A stretch of DNA of 54,182 bases from Marinicella sp. GTDB lineage: Bacteria > Pseudomonadota > Gammaproteobacteria > Xanthomonadales > Marinicellaceae. The position numbers and the translations under genes are program-made. Each line of letters starts with the position of its first letter. Within the stretch, counting starts at the first letter, position 1. Below, in pieces: positions 7,189 to 16,510 of the stretch. The notes under the pieces are model-generated. The model made no database searches. It was not told the DNA's origin and saw nothing but the letters and a program-made list of their open reading frames with translations. Location: positions 1 to 54,182 of the forward strand of contig JANQRW010000090.1 in assembly GCA_028284365.1 (NCBI GenBank), given 5' to 3'.

Positions 7189-9255
7189 TTACACCTTGGC
7201 CAATGTTTGAGCCTGTTTCTGCCAGCGTTTGATGATTAAGTCACAAACTTTTGGGTTACTTTGCATCAAATCGGCAGCCATGGTTTTGGCGAGTTTAAAC
7301 AGTTGGGCATCTTGTTCGGGATTGGACAAGCGAAATTCCATACTGCCTTTTTGGCGAGTGCCAAGTATCTCGCCAGGCCCACGTAGTTTCAAATCCTGTT
7401 GGGCGATTTTAAACCCATCATTGGTTTCCCGCATGGTTTGCAATCTGATTTGTGCATTTTCACTTAAGGGTGCTTGGTACATCAACACACAATGGCTTTG
7501 ACGATTGCCACGCCCTACTCGACCACGTAACTGGTGTAATTGTGACAGTCCCAATCGCTCAGCATTTTCAATCACCATTAAACTGGCGTTAGGCACATCC
7601 ACCCCAACTTCTATCACTGTGGTGGCCACCAACAACTGAATGTCATTGGCTTTAAAACGATCCATGACCTCCTGTTTATCATCACTTTTTAAGCGACCAT
7701 GTATCAAACCCACTTCCAAATCAGGGAATTGGTTTTGCAGTTCTTCAAAGGTGTCTTGTGCCGCTTTCGAACGCATGTGTTCAGACTCCTCAATCAGGGT
7801 ACAAACCCAGTATGCTTGCTCACCATTCGAACAAGCATTGCGAATACGCAACGCCAATTGTGGCATTTTACTGTTATCCAACAGCACTGTATTAATGACT
7901 TTGCGATTGGGTGGCAATTCATCAATTACTGATACATCCAGATTGGCATAGGCTATTTGTGCCAAAGTTCTGGGAATCGGCGTGGCTGTCATGATTAAAC
8001 TGTGAGGTAATGTTTCTCTGCCCAGCCCTTTTTGCCCTTGTCCTTTGTTCTTGAGCATTAATCTTTGGTGCACTCCAAAACGATGCTGCTCATCAATAAT
8101 CACCAAAGCTAAATCACGGTATTCAACATCAGACTGAAACAAAGCGTGAGTACCAATGATGACATCAGCATCACCGCCAATTTCTGCCAAAGCTTCTGTC
8201 CTTGGCCTGCCTTTGATTTTACCAGATAAAAACACCACCTTTTTATCTGCGAAGTAACCTTTCAAAGTCACTAAATGTTGCTCTGCTAAAATTTCTGTCG
8301 GTGCCATCATCACCACTTGCTTACCGTGGACCAATGCCGCTTGCATGGCCAAGGCAGCCACTACAGTTTTACCACTGCCAACATCACCTTGGACTAATCT
8401 TTGCATGGGATAGGAACAACTCATATCCGCCTGAATTTCTTTGATCACCCGTGCTTGGGCGCCAGTTAACTCAAAAGGCAAGCGTGATAGCAACGTTTGA
8501 TTTTGCTTTTGACTGACAGGTAATGCCGGTGCTGTTTGCTGTTGTATCGCGGTTCGAGCCTGGTGCATGGCCAAAAAATGTGCCAGTATTTCTTCAATTT
8601 TTAAGCGCTGTTGTGCCGGATGTGTTTGGTTCAACAGTTGCATCACATCAGCATCTGGTGGTGGCCGATGTACATACAATAAGGCATCAATTAAACTTGG
8701 CATATTCTGTTTATTCAACCAATCTGTTGGCAACAACTCAGACAAGTCAAACTCACCAAACTTCAACAGCTGAACTGCTTGCGCTGTTGATTTCTGCAAT
8801 AACTTTTGTGAAATACCTTCAGACTTTGGATAAACTGGCGTTAAAGATTCAGCCAGCGCGGGTTGCTTCTCACCCAATGAAAATTCCGGGTGTATGATTT
8901 CCATACCGTACATGCCATGTTTAATTTCACCATAAGCACGAATGCGTAACCCAGCCCGCATCTTTATTTTTTGTGAATAGTAGAAGTTGAAAAACTTAAG
9001 CTGCATAAATGCCGTGCCATCATCAATTTCCACCACCAATATGGGGCGCCTGCCTTGCGTTACATAGGATTTGACGATTTCACCTTCGACTTGAGCATGA
9101 GAGAAACCAAGCAAATCTTCAATCGCCGTGATGCAAGTTTTATCTTCATACCGCAGAGGCAAATGGAACAACAAATCCATAACATCATTGATACCAAGGG
9201 TATGTAATTTTTCAGCTGTGGTTTTACCTATTCCTTTGAGTTGGGTCAGTTCCAT
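7189..9255 (-). CDS. recG: ATP-dependent DNA helicase RecG
   Basis: RecG remodels stalled replication forks and Holliday junctions. The 688-residue length matches the family. The N-terminal wedge/OB domain starts with a helix-hairpin-helix-like 'LKGIGKTTAEKLHTLGI'. The helicase core shows Walker A 'GDVGSGKT' near residue 288, a DEQH box in 'VIIDEQHRFGVHQR', motif III 'MTATPIPRTLA', and motifs V-VI 'TTVIEVGVDVPNA' and 'QLRGRVGRG'. It is the distal member of the conserved rpoZ-spoT-ridA-recG order, with about 50 bp between it and ridA. Confidence 0.97.
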   Translation of the reverse strand: MELTQLKGIGKTTAEKLHTLGINDVMDLLFHLPLRYEDKTCITAIEDLLGFSHAQVEGEIVKSYVTQGRRPILVVEIDDGTAFMQLKFFNFYYSQKIKMRAGLRIRAYGEIKHGMYGMEIIHPEFSLGEKQPALAESLTPVYPKSEGISQKLLQKSTAQAVQLLKFGEFDLSELLPTDWLNKQNMPSLIDALLYVHRPPPDADVMQLLNQTHPAQQRLKIEEILAHFLAMHQARTAIQQQTAPALPVSQKQNQTLLSRLPFELTGAQARVIKEIQADMSCSYPMQRLVQGDVGSGKTVVAALAMQAALVHGKQVVMMAPTEILAEQHLVTLKGYFADKKVVFLSGKIKGRPRTEALAEIGGDADVIIGTHALFQSDVEYRDLALVIIDEQHRFGVHQRLMLKNKGQGQKGLGRETLPHSLIMTATPIPRTLAQIAYANLDVSVIDELPPNRKVINTVLLDNSKMPQLALRIRNACSNGEQAYWVCTLIEESEHMRSKAAQDTFEELQNQFPDLEVGLIHGRLKSDDKQEVMDRFKANDIQLLVATTVIEVGVDVPNASLMVIENAERLGLSQLHQLRGRVGRGNRQSHCVLMYQAPLSENAQIRLQTMRETNDGFKIAQQDLKLRGPGEILGTRQKGSMEFRLSNPEQDAQLFKLAKTMAADLMQSNPKVCDLIIKRWQKQAQTLAKV

Positions 9256-9305
9256 ACGAATTCAAATCATTTGGATTGAGATATATGAACACTTCCAATC
9301 GACAC

Positions 9306-9686
9306 TTATTCAACTGCAATGATGGCATCAATTTCAATCAATGAATCTTTTGGCAAACGAGCGACCTGAACAGCAGCTCTGGCCGGGTATGGTTCTTGAA
9401 TGTATTCACCCATCACTTGATTCAATAGGGCAAAATCTTCCAAATCCTGCAAAAAAACATTTAATTTGATGGCATTTTGTAAAGATGTACCTGCTGCCTC
9501 TGCTATGGCCATTAAGTTCTTGAATACTTGATTGGCCTGTACTTCAAATTCGGGTGGCAACATTTCGCCAGTAGCAGGGTTAATTGGAATTTGACCCGAT
9601 GTGTATAAAACTTGATTGTGAACTATGGCTTGTGAATAAGTACCAATAGCAGCTGGGGCTTGGTCAGTATTAATTATTTTTTTCAT
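9306..9686 (-). CDS. ridA: RidA family enamine/imine deaminase
   Basis: RidA (YjgF/YER057c/UK114) hydrolyses reactive enamine/imine intermediates released by PLP enzymes such as threonine dehydratase, protecting other PLP enzymes. The sequence is 126 residues, the usual length, with 'AIGTYSQAI' near the start, 'YTSGQIPINPATGE', and the C-terminal signature 'YPARAAVQVARLPKDSLIEIDAIA'-like block whose Arg binds the carboxylate. It overlaps the end of spoT by 17 bp, so translation is probably coupled to the stringent-response gene, as in related genomes. Confidence 0.95.
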   Translation of the reverse strand: MKKIINTDQAPAAIGTYSQAIVHNQVLYTSGQIPINPATGEMLPPEFEVQANQVFKNLMAIAEAAGTSLQNAIKLNVFLQDLEDFALLNQVMGEYIQEPYPARAAVQVARLPKDSLIEIDAIIAVE

Positions 9687-11850
9687 GATAAACTCGATTA
9701 ACGTTCAAAACTTCTCGATGGCTTGATAACTGATCCATCAAGACTTGTGCATGTTTGGCGCTGGTCACCTCAACAGTAAACACCAACTGTGAAAAGCCAG
9801 TATCCCTATCGGTCTGGTCAATGGTGACAATATTGACATCTTCACCTGCTATAACAGCAGCTAAACTGGCCAAAACACCAGTGCGATTAACCACATCAAC
9901 TTCTATCGAGGTTTTAAAATTGCCATTGGTGTTAATACTCCAGCTACAATATACCTTACGCTCGGGTGAGCTTTTCAAGGTCTCGGCCAAATTAATACAA
10001 CCACTGCGATGGATAACCACACCTTTGGTTGGACTCAGATAACCAGTGATCTCATCTCCTGGTAATGGTAAACAGCAGTTGGGATAATTTACAATAGAGC
10101 CTTCGGTACCATCAATAGACAATGCTTCTTTCGGCTGATAATCTTTGTTCAGTTTTCTTTGTTTCATCAACGGCATCAGCTTTCTGGCTGCAATTGATGG
10201 TAATAGTTCACCGAAAGCAAAGGCCTTTAACAATTCGTCCATACTGTTCAATTGGTAATGCTTTAACACCCTTTTTATGGATTTTGGATCTAGTTTTTCA
10301 AAAGAATAACCAAAGGTGTCTAACGCCCGATCCAACATGCGATGGCCCAAAATCAACGCATCTTCATCTTTGATGTCTTTCAATTCCTTGCGAATGGCTG
10401 TACGGGCTTTACTGGTCACTACAATGCGCAACCATTCTGCATTAACGGTTAAACCTGCTGCAGTTTTTATAGATACGGTATCACCAGTATCCAGCACCTG
10501 AGTTAAGGTTGCCGGATTACCATTAACCACCGCACTTTCAGCATGTGAACCCACTGAGGTATGAATCGCAAAAGCAAAATCCAACACACATGATTTACTG
10601 GGCAATTGCACAATATCGCCTTTGGGTGTGAAGACATAAATTTCATCAACACCCAAGTCACCTTTAAAATTTTCATAAAACTCCAGCGAGCTACCAGAAT
10701 CTTTCTGCAGATTTAACAATGAATTTAACCAGCTTCGTGCATTAGTCAATGAGCGAGTTAGTTGTGCGTTCTTGTGTTTGTAGAGCCAGTGTGCTGCCAC
10801 GCCTGCTTCTGACATTTGATCCATTTCTTCGGTGCGTATCTGCACCTCCAACTTCATACCAAAAGGACCAGTCACCACAGAATGCAAGGACTGATAACCA
10901 TTCTGTTTGGGTACCGCAATGTAATCTTTAAAACCATTCTCATTAGGCGGGTACAAATTATGAATAATCCCTAAAGCCAAATAACATTGATTCAATTCTT
11001 TAACCACAATACGAACACCAAATAAATCATGGATATCTGCAATTTCTACTTGTTTGGTTTTAAGTTTTTTATAAGTGCTATAAGGTGACTTTTGGCGCCC
11101 TGTCACTTCTACATGCATCCCAGAACCTAACAAAGCTTTTTCAATGTTCTTACGAATTTTCTCAACTGCTTTTTGACGATTGCCAGCTATTTTTCTACAA
11201 GCGTCTTTAATTTGTTTGTATTGGTTTGGATGCAAGGCTTTAAAGGCATGATCTTCTAATTCATGCTGAATGGCTTTTAGCCCCATACGCTCAGCTATTG
11301 GTGCATACACATCCAAAGTTTCTTTGGATATACGGCGTTGACCAGAAGCACTCATGGCTGCGATGGTACGCATGTTATGTAACCGATCAGACAATTTAAT
11401 GATGATGACACGGATGTCATCTGCCATAGCAAATAGCATTTTGACAAATGTTTCTGCTTGCGCTTCTTTAAGATTCCTGAATTTTAGTTTATCTAACTTG
11501 GTAACCGCCTCAACCAAATAAGCCACATCCTTATTAAAATAATGCGTGATGTCGTCATGACTAACATCCGTATCTTCAATGGTGTCATGCAAGACACCTG
11601 CAATTAAAGTGTCTATATCAACTCGCAGCTCAGCTAAAACCGTAGCCACGGTAATGGGATGGGTTATATAGGGCTCACCAGACTTCCGAATTTGTTTCTC
11701 ATGGGCATAGGCACCATAATGAACTGCTTCTCGCAGTTTGGCCTTTTCTTCAGGTTTCAGGTAAGGGTTGGTTTTTTCTTTGAGCGTTTTAAAAGCAACT
11801 TGAACAGCTTTGTGGCTCATGGTATCAGACGTGAACGACAATTCACTCAC
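9670..11850 (-). CDS. spoT: bifunctional (p)ppGpp synthetase/hydrolase SpoT
   Basis: A RelA/SpoT homologue of 726 residues with the long-form domain order: HD hydrolase (HDTIEDT at residues 88-94, so the HDxxED hydrolase motif is intact), synthetase ('FKDYIAVPKQNGYQSLHS'), TGS ('DEIYVFTPKGDIVQLP' onwards), zinc-finger-like/RIS region ('NCCLPLPGDEI') and a C-terminal ACT domain. Both active sites look functional, so it should make and degrade the alarmone (p)ppGpp. It follows rpoZ and overlaps ridA, the classical arrangement. The start at MSELSF gives about ten residues before the conserved part. Confidence 0.96.
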   Translation of the reverse strand: MSELSFTSDTMSHKAVQVAFKTLKEKTNPYLKPEEKAKLREAVHYGAYAHEKQIRKSGEPYITHPITVATVLAELRVDIDTLIAGVLHDTIEDTDVSHDDITHYFNKDVAYLVEAVTKLDKLKFRNLKEAQAETFVKMLFAMADDIRVIIIKLSDRLHNMRTIAAMSASGQRRISKETLDVYAPIAERMGLKAIQHELEDHAFKALHPNQYKQIKDACRKIAGNRQKAVEKIRKNIEKALLGSGMHVEVTGRQKSPYSTYKKLKTKQVEIADIHDLFGVRIVVKELNQCYLALGIIHNLYPPNENGFKDYIAVPKQNGYQSLHSVVTGPFGMKLEVQIRTEEMDQMSEAGVAAHWLYKHKNAQLTRSLTNARSWLNSLLNLQKDSGSSLEFYENFKGDLGVDEIYVFTPKGDIVQLPSKSCVLDFAFAIHTSVGSHAESAVVNGNPATLTQVLDTGDTVSIKTAAGLTVNAEWLRIVVTSKARTAIRKELKDIKDEDALILGHRMLDRALDTFGYSFEKLDPKSIKRVLKHYQLNSMDELLKAFAFGELLPSIAARKLMPLMKQRKLNKDYQPKEALSIDGTEGSIVNYPNCCLPLPGDEITGYLSPTKGVVIHRSGCINLAETLKSSPERKVYCSWSINTNGNFKTSIEVDVVNRTGVLASLAAVIAGEDVNIVTIDQTDRDTGFSQLVFTVEVTSAKHAQVLMDQLSSHREVLNVNRVYHEKNN

Positions 11851-11886
11851 ATCTGAAACCCACTTGAATTTTCAGTCAGACTACCG

Positions 11887-12165
11887 TTATTCAGCGTCTT
11901 CATTATCTTGAGTTTCAGCAGCTGCATTCCAAGCTTCCAACTCTCTGGCACGTTTGGCTTCCAGCTCCAACTCAGCCAATATTTCATCATTGATCTCGCC
12001 TTCAGCAATTTCGCGCAATGCCAATACAGTTGGCTTGTCATTTTCTTCTTCTACTTTAGGTTCTTGACCATTGGCGATTAAACGTGCTCTTTTAGCTGCC
12101 ATCAACACCAAATCGAAACGATTAGGTACTTCTTCTAAACAGTCTTCTACAGTTACTCGTGCCAT
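11887..12165 (-). CDS. rpoZ: RNA polymerase omega subunit
   Basis: Omega helps assemble beta' into RNA polymerase and takes part in ppGpp binding. The N-terminal '[20 protein letters not shown]' and '[11 protein letters not shown]' blocks are diagnostic. The protein has 92 residues, with an acidic, Ala/Glu-rich tail. It leads the rpoZ-spoT-ridA-recG gene group, placing a ppGpp-binding RNAP subunit directly before the ppGpp synthetase gene. The 36-bp gap to spoT suggests one transcript. Confidence 0.97.
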   Translation of the reverse strand: MARVTVEDCLEEVPNRFDLVLMAAKRARLIANGQEPKVEEENDKPTVLALREIAEGEINDEILAELELEAKRARELEAWNAAAETQDNEDAE

Positions 12166-12238
12166 AACTTTCTCATTAAAATCTAGCTAATCGCGCATTG
12201 TAATCAAATTGAATCCAATTATCAAAGCCTAATTAGCC

Positions 12239-13729
12239 TTATTGACGTCGCCCAAGACCGCCATCAGCCGCTATTTCCTGACGACGTTCACGGTCAGTAA
12301 TCAATGGCTCATAAGCAGCAATAAGCGCATTGATTTCAGCTGATTGGTAATAATCCAGACCGTCTTCTTTTTTCAGATTGCGCAATATTCTTACTGCACG
12401 ATAATTGCGGCCCATATAATGTTCACGACGCGCCATTGCCTCCCCTGCATGCACCGGTTTCAAGGCATTGTAATAAGCGATAGATAACAAGTCATATAAA
12501 TGTGGGCTTTCTGGTTGCAGCTGTACCAACTTCCTGATGTTTTGAATGGCCGCATCGACCCATTCCAGGTCTTTTGATTGCATCATTAATTTGGCCGTTG
12601 TTTCTAATACCACCTCATTATCTGGATATATTTTTAATGCATCATTAATCAATGCATGGGCTCGATTTTTATCCAGGCGTGTCATGATTTCAATCTCTAA
12701 CAAATCTATGATGTATTTCACCCTAGGAGCAGGATCGATTTTTTGCAAAATTTGCCAAGCATTTTCAAATTTGTTATTTTGAAAGTGTAACAAGGCCTGG
12801 CCATAAAGCAAAGCATCACGATCAGATTTTTCAGTTGTTAATGTACCCCGATAATAAGCATTTAGGTCGGTGAATTCATCAGCTGTAAGAACCCTGACCC
12901 TCTCTTTGACGTAATGATACAGTTCTGATTCATTGACTGCTTTCGGTTTAAATGCTTTGATTCGATTCTTGGCTTCGGTTACCCGATTGATAGATAAGGG
13001 GTGCGTACGCAAATATTCTGGTATTTGGTAACGAGGATCTACACGATGTTTTTGCATCAATTTAGCAAAGAAAGTCGCCATACCTTCAGGGTTCAAACCT
13101 GCTTCATACAAGGTATTGATGCCTACTCGGTCTGCTTCATATTCATGATAGCGGGTAAAATTAATGGCCAGTTGCTGTTGGATTGCTGACATACTGGCTG
13201 CGATGGCGATTGGCGCATCTCCGCTACTGGATGATTGTGCTGCAGCCATGGCAGCTAACATCCCAAGTAAAATCGGGGCGGTTGATTTCTGTTGTTTAGC
13301 CAACATGCGCGAAATATGCCTTTGATTAACATGTGCAATTTCATGTGCCAGCACCCCTGCTAATTCACTTTCGTTTTCAGTTTCCAGAAACAACCCCGAA
13401 TAAACCACAATCAATCCACCTGGATAGGCCGCCGCATTAATGATATCTGCAGGTATCATAAAGAAATCAAAAGGTTGTTCCGGCTTATTTGAAAATGCAG
13501 CCAATTGATAGCCCAAGTGATAGGTATATGATGCCACAATCGGATCAGTCATCATAAAATCATATTGGTACATTTGTTGTTTGATGTTTTGTCGATAACG
13601 TTGTTCATCATCAGCTGACAGCACCTTATCCGCTGGATTACCTAAATCTGGTAATTTAAACTCAGCCATAGCTAAACCACAACCAAACTGTAGCATCAAA
13701 CAAATTGTGAATAATCTAATCATCTTCAT
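12239..13729 (-). CDS. bepA: periplasmic M48 metalloprotease with TPRs (BepA-like)
   Basis: BepA/YfgC-type protein of 496 residues that acts in the periplasm on outer-membrane assembly, either helping LptD mature or degrading stalled barrels. A signal peptide (cleavage near AMAEF) is followed by an M48 domain with the zinc motif HEIAH near residue 129 and the third ligand in EYEADRVG near 198. The C-terminal half is helical, with TPR-like repeats, the BepA pattern. It is monocistronic by spacing (73 bp to rpoZ, 110 bp to the divergent tus genes). Confidence 0.92.
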   Translation of the reverse strand: MKMIRLFTICLMLQFGCGLAMAEFKLPDLGNPADKVLSADDEQRYRQNIKQQMYQYDFMMTDPIVASYTYHLGYQLAAFSNKPEQPFDFFMIPADIINAAAYPGGLIVVYSGLFLETENESELAGVLAHEIAHVNQRHISRMLAKQQKSTAPILLGMLAAMAAAQSSSSGDAPIAIAASMSAIQQQLAINFTRYHEYEADRVGINTLYEAGLNPEGMATFFAKLMQKHRVDPRYQIPEYLRTHPLSINRVTEAKNRIKAFKPKAVNESELYHYVKERVRVLTADEFTDLNAYYRGTLTTEKSDRDALLYGQALLHFQNNKFENAWQILQKIDPAPRVKYIIDLLEIEIMTRLDKNRAHALINDALKIYPDNEVVLETTAKLMMQSKDLEWVDAAIQNIRKLVQLQPESPHLYDLLSIAYYNALKPVHAGEAMARREHYMGRNYRAVRILRNLKKEDGLDYYQSAEINALIAAYEPLITDRERRQEIAADGGLGRRQ

Positions 13730-13839
13730 ATTGTAGGTCTAAGACCATTAAAACGGCGTAAAATTCAAACAAATCACGTTGTAATATTTAGTTTTATAAC
13801 AAGACGACAATTAAACCACTGATTGGTTAAAATATCAGC

Positions 13840-14175
13840 ATGAAATTTAACCTCATCATTAATGCCACTGAAGCCTGGGATAGCAGCAGCACCCAAGCAT
13901 TACGCCTATGCCAAACCATCTTAGCTGATGGTCATGAACTGGGTATGGTTTTTTTCTTTGGACATTCAGTAAAGATTGTCAACTCTGCTCAACTTTTGCA
14001 TTCATGGCAACAGTGGCAACAGGCATCTCAAATTAAACTGTTTTTATGCAGTGCGATGGTTCATCAACACCAAGTTACTTTACCTGGCACAGAGATTGAG
14101 GGTTTTAAAGTGGTTGGGTTGGCAAGCTGGATTGATGCCATCGAACAAGCTGATCGAATTATTGAGTTAAATTGA
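13840..14175 (+). CDS. tusD: sulfurtransferase complex subunit TusD
   Basis: DsrE-family subunit of the TusBCD complex, which accepts persulfide sulfur from TusA and passes it to TusE for 2-thiouridine formation in tRNA by MnmA. It is 111 residues long. The active Cys is Cys70 in 'IKLFLCSAM', matching the position of E. coli TusD Cys78. The gene leads tusD-tusC-tusB-tusE-grx; its stop overlaps the tusC ATG by 4 bp. The order D-C-B is conserved across gammaproteobacteria and supports all four assignments. Confidence 0.92.
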   Translation: MKFNLIINATEAWDSSSTQALRLCQTILADGHELGMVFFFGHSVKIVNSAQLLHSWQQWQQASQIKLFLCSAMVHQHQVTLPGTEIEGFKVVGLASWIDAIEQADRIIELN

Positions 14176-14474
14176 TGCGAACCTTATTCATCATCAATCA
14201 ACACATGAATGAAGCTCAAATTGAACAAAGTTACTTGTTGATTCTGGCCATGTTAAATTTTGACCATCATGTCAATGTGGTATTCACTGGCCAGTCTTAT
14301 CGACGACTCATCACTGATGATGCAGCCAAAAAAAAATGGTCGGCCCTGAAAATATACGGTGTAGATGATTTTTTCGAATTAACCGAACACCAAAGTTCAT
14401 GCATTGAAAACATCAAGCACATTAATCATTCAGCCTTTGCACGCCTAAAAAGCCAGGCTGATTTTCTGTCATGA
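14172..14474 (+). CDS. tusC: sulfurtransferase complex subunit TusC
   Basis: A 100-residue DsrE/DsrF-like protein, the structural TusC subunit of the sulfur relay. Similarity is low, but the length, the beta-alpha-beta opening ('MRTLFIINQHMNEAQ') and the 'VNVVFTGQSYRRL' strand-loop fit the family. It lies between tusD and tusB with 4-bp overlaps on both sides. As expected for TusC, it is not the catalytic cysteine subunit; its only Cys (in 'HQSSCIENI') is not in the TusD-type position. Confidence 0.87.
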   Translation: MMRTLFIINQHMNEAQIEQSYLLILAMLNFDHHVNVVFTGQSYRRLITDDAAKKKWSALKIYGVDDFFELTEHQSSCIENIKHINHSAFARLKSQADFLS

Positions 14475-14737
14475 ATACTTTACATATGTACCATTGGCAT
14501 GATGAGAAGAAACTGTTGACCAACTTGGGTTTGTTGACCCAAGGCGACAGTTTGGTGATTTATGGCACATTGAGTGATGATGATTTGTTGTCATTAAATC
14601 ACCACTTAACAGGCTTGAAAAATACTTGGTATATTGTAAACCATCATAAAAGGCCACATATCAGTCACCAGTTCATTAACGAAAGCCAGTGGCTGGAGCT
14701 CATCATCAAACACAAAAATACATTATCATGGAAGTGA
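14471..14737 (+). CDS. tusB: sulfurtransferase complex subunit TusB
   Basis: A short DsrH-like protein (88 residues; E. coli TusB has 95) that completes the TusBCD hexamer. It opens 'MNTLHMYHW' and has 'LTQGDSLVIYGTLSDDDL', the pattern of TusB ('GDALLLLQDG...' in relatives). The TusB function is assigned largely from position, between tusC (4-bp overlap) and tusE (9-bp gap). Divergence is high, which is usual for this small subunit. Confidence 0.85.
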   Translation: MNTLHMYHWHDEKKLLTNLGLLTQGDSLVIYGTLSDDDLLSLNHHLTGLKNTWYIVNHHKRPHISHQFINESQWLELIIKHKNTLSWK

Positions 14738-14746
14738 AATCAAAAC

Positions 14747-15055
14747 ATGACCTTTGAAACCGACCAAGATGGCCACCTTATCAATCGGAAAGATTGGAGT
14801 AGAAAAGTTGCTGAAACTTTGGCAACTGGCGATGGTATCAAATTGAATGAAGATCATTGGCAATTGATTAAGACTGTGCAAAAAATATATGACACCACTG
14901 GCGAAACTCCCCCAATGCGTTTGCTGATAAAATTACTGCGTAAAGAGTTAAATCCAGAAATTGACTCAAGATACCTGTATCGCTTGTATCCAGATGGGCC
15001 GGTCAGATATGCCAGTAAACATGCAGGTCTACCAAAACCCAAACATTGTATGTGA
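14747..15055 (+). CDS. tusE: sulfur relay protein TusE (DsrC family)
   Basis: TusE/DsrC protein of 102 residues. It receives sulfur from TusBCD on the penultimate Cys of the swinging C-terminal arm, visible here as 'AGLPKPKHCM' with Cys101. Other family blocks are 'DQDGHLINRKDWS', 'LNEDHWQLI' and 'GPVRYASKHAGL'. Only the terminal Cys is present, not the second arm Cys of dissimilatory DsrC, which fits tRNA thiolation rather than sulfur oxidation. The gene is directly followed by a glutaredoxin gene. Confidence 0.95.
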   Translation: MTFETDQDGHLINRKDWSRKVAETLATGDGIKLNEDHWQLIKTVQKIYDTTGETPPMRLLIKLLRKELNPEIDSRYLYRLYPDGPVRYASKHAGLPKPKHCM

Positions 15056-15062
15056 GAAAACC

Positions 15063-15323
15063 ATGAATAAAGAAAACGAAATCATCATCTACAGCACTTT
15101 GATTTGCCCATATTGTAATGCCGCGAAACAATTATTAAAGAGTAAAAACCTGGACTATAAAGAAATACGCATTGACCAAGACATTGCACAACGCCAAATA
15201 ATGATGGAAAAATCTGGGCGCACCAGCGTACCACAAATATTTATCAACGGCCAGCATGTCGGCGGTTTTGATGATTTGAATGCTGCCAATCGATCAGGCA
15301 AATTAGACCAAATACTCAATTAA
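15063..15323 (+). CDS. grxC: glutaredoxin 3-like, CPYC
   Basis: A class I dithiol glutaredoxin of 86 residues with the active site CPYC (residues 14-17), the cis-Pro loop 'TSVPQIFI' and the glutathione-binding 'GGFDDL'. The start is placed at MNKENE, 7 bp after the tusE stop, because the longer reading frame from 14961 lies entirely inside tusE. Placement behind tusE may only reflect cotranscription; a role in reducing the relay is possible but unproven. Confidence 0.93.
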   Translation: MNKENEIIIYSTLICPYCNAAKQLLKSKNLDYKEIRIDQDIAQRQIMMEKSGRTSVPQIFINGQHVGGFDDLNAANRSGKLDQILN

Positions 15324-15358
15324 AAGCATAGAGTGCGCTGATCGAACTTGACCATCAA

Positions 15359-16441
15359 TCAGCCCTTCCTAGCAACAGCTTCCTGTTCAGGGGCAATGAT
15401 GCTTTTAGGCCAGGAATCTATGATGGCATTAACCAGAGTTGCCAATGGGATAGCAAAAAACACACCCCAAAAACCCCAAACACCACCGAAAAACAACACA
15501 GCAACGATAATCGCTACCGGATGTAAGTTGTTCACCTCAGAAAATAACCAGGGCACCAAAACATTACCATCTAACATTTGAATGATCCCATAGGAAATCA
15601 TAACGTAAGCAAATGGACCGGTCCAACCAAACTGGAAAAATGCCACCAAAGCAATGGGCAAAGTAACTGCAACAGCTCCAATAAATGGCACCAGCACTGA
15701 AAAACCAGTCAAAGTAGCTAAAAGTATGGCATATTCCAAATCAAAGAATATAAACACAATGTAACTGATTAGTCCAACCAACAATATCTCAAAAGCTTTT
15801 CCACGAACATAATTACCAATTTGCACATCAACTTGATGCCAAACCGACAAGGTCAATTTTGAGTCTTTGGGAATGAATTGTCTCAACCAACTGACAATAA
15901 TCGCTTTGTCCTTTAATAGAAAAAACACCAAAATTGGCATCACCACCAAAAAGACCGCAATTGAAAAAGCACTGAATACAGATGAAACCGTGCGACCAAT
16001 GATGGTTTGCCCCCATTGAGTGATTTCATTGGTAATGCCAGCAATAACAGATTGCACCTGCTCTGGTTCAACCATATTAGGGTATTTCTCAGGCAAAGCC
16101 CTGAGAAAATCCAAACCAGTGGATAAATAAGCTGGTAACGCTTGTGCCAGTTGACTAACCTGGCTGGTCAATTTAGGCACCAGCCAAATGATCAACACCA
16201 GCATAACCACCATAAAAATCAAGAACACCAACCCCACAGCCAAAACCCTCGGAACGTTTAATTTTTCCAAGCGCACAATAACACTTTCTAGGAGATAAGC
16301 CACCACTATACTGGTTAAAAAAGGAGCCAGTGGCTTGCCAAAATAAATAATAAAAACAAAGCCGACTATCAATGCCGAAATCAAAATAACAATTTGTGGA
16401 TCGGAAAAGTTTCTTTTAAACCAACTAGAAATGACATTCAT
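15359..16441 (-). CDS. AI-2E family transporter (PerM-like)
   Basis: An integral membrane protein of 360 residues with about eight helices in the AI-2E/PerM pattern: two N-terminal helices ('IVILISALIVGFVFIIYF'), a helix pair around 60-90, a long extracytoplasmic part ('LRALPEKYPNMVEPEQVQS') and the conserved C-terminal half ('RGKAFEILLVGLISYIVF' and 'LVPFIGAVAVTLPIALVAF'). Members range from TqsA-type quorum-signal exporters to Na+/H+ antiporters and permeases, so the substrate cannot be named. Similar genes commonly sit near bepA, tus-type or purine genes in gammaproteobacteria. Confidence 0.9.
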   Translation of the reverse strand: MNVISSWFKRNFSDPQIVILISALIVGFVFIIYFGKPLAPFLTSIVVAYLLESVIVRLEKLNVPRVLAVGLVFLIFMVVMLVLIIWLVPKLTSQVSQLAQALPAYLSTGLDFLRALPEKYPNMVEPEQVQSVIAGITNEITQWGQTIIGRTVSSVFSAFSIAVFLVVMPILVFFLLKDKAIIVSWLRQFIPKDSKLTLSVWHQVDVQIGNYVRGKAFEILLVGLISYIVFIFFDLEYAILLATLTGFSVLVPFIGAVAVTLPIALVAFFQFGWTGPFAYVMISYGIIQMLDGNVLVPWLFSEVNNLHPVAIIVAVLFFGGVWGFWGVFFAIPLATLVNAIIDSWPKSIIAPEQEAVARKG

Positions 16442-16510
16442 GCTTTAATTATATGCTCGAATGAGCAACATGCCTAATAAATTAATGATAACAAAAGCGC
16501 TAAAAGATAT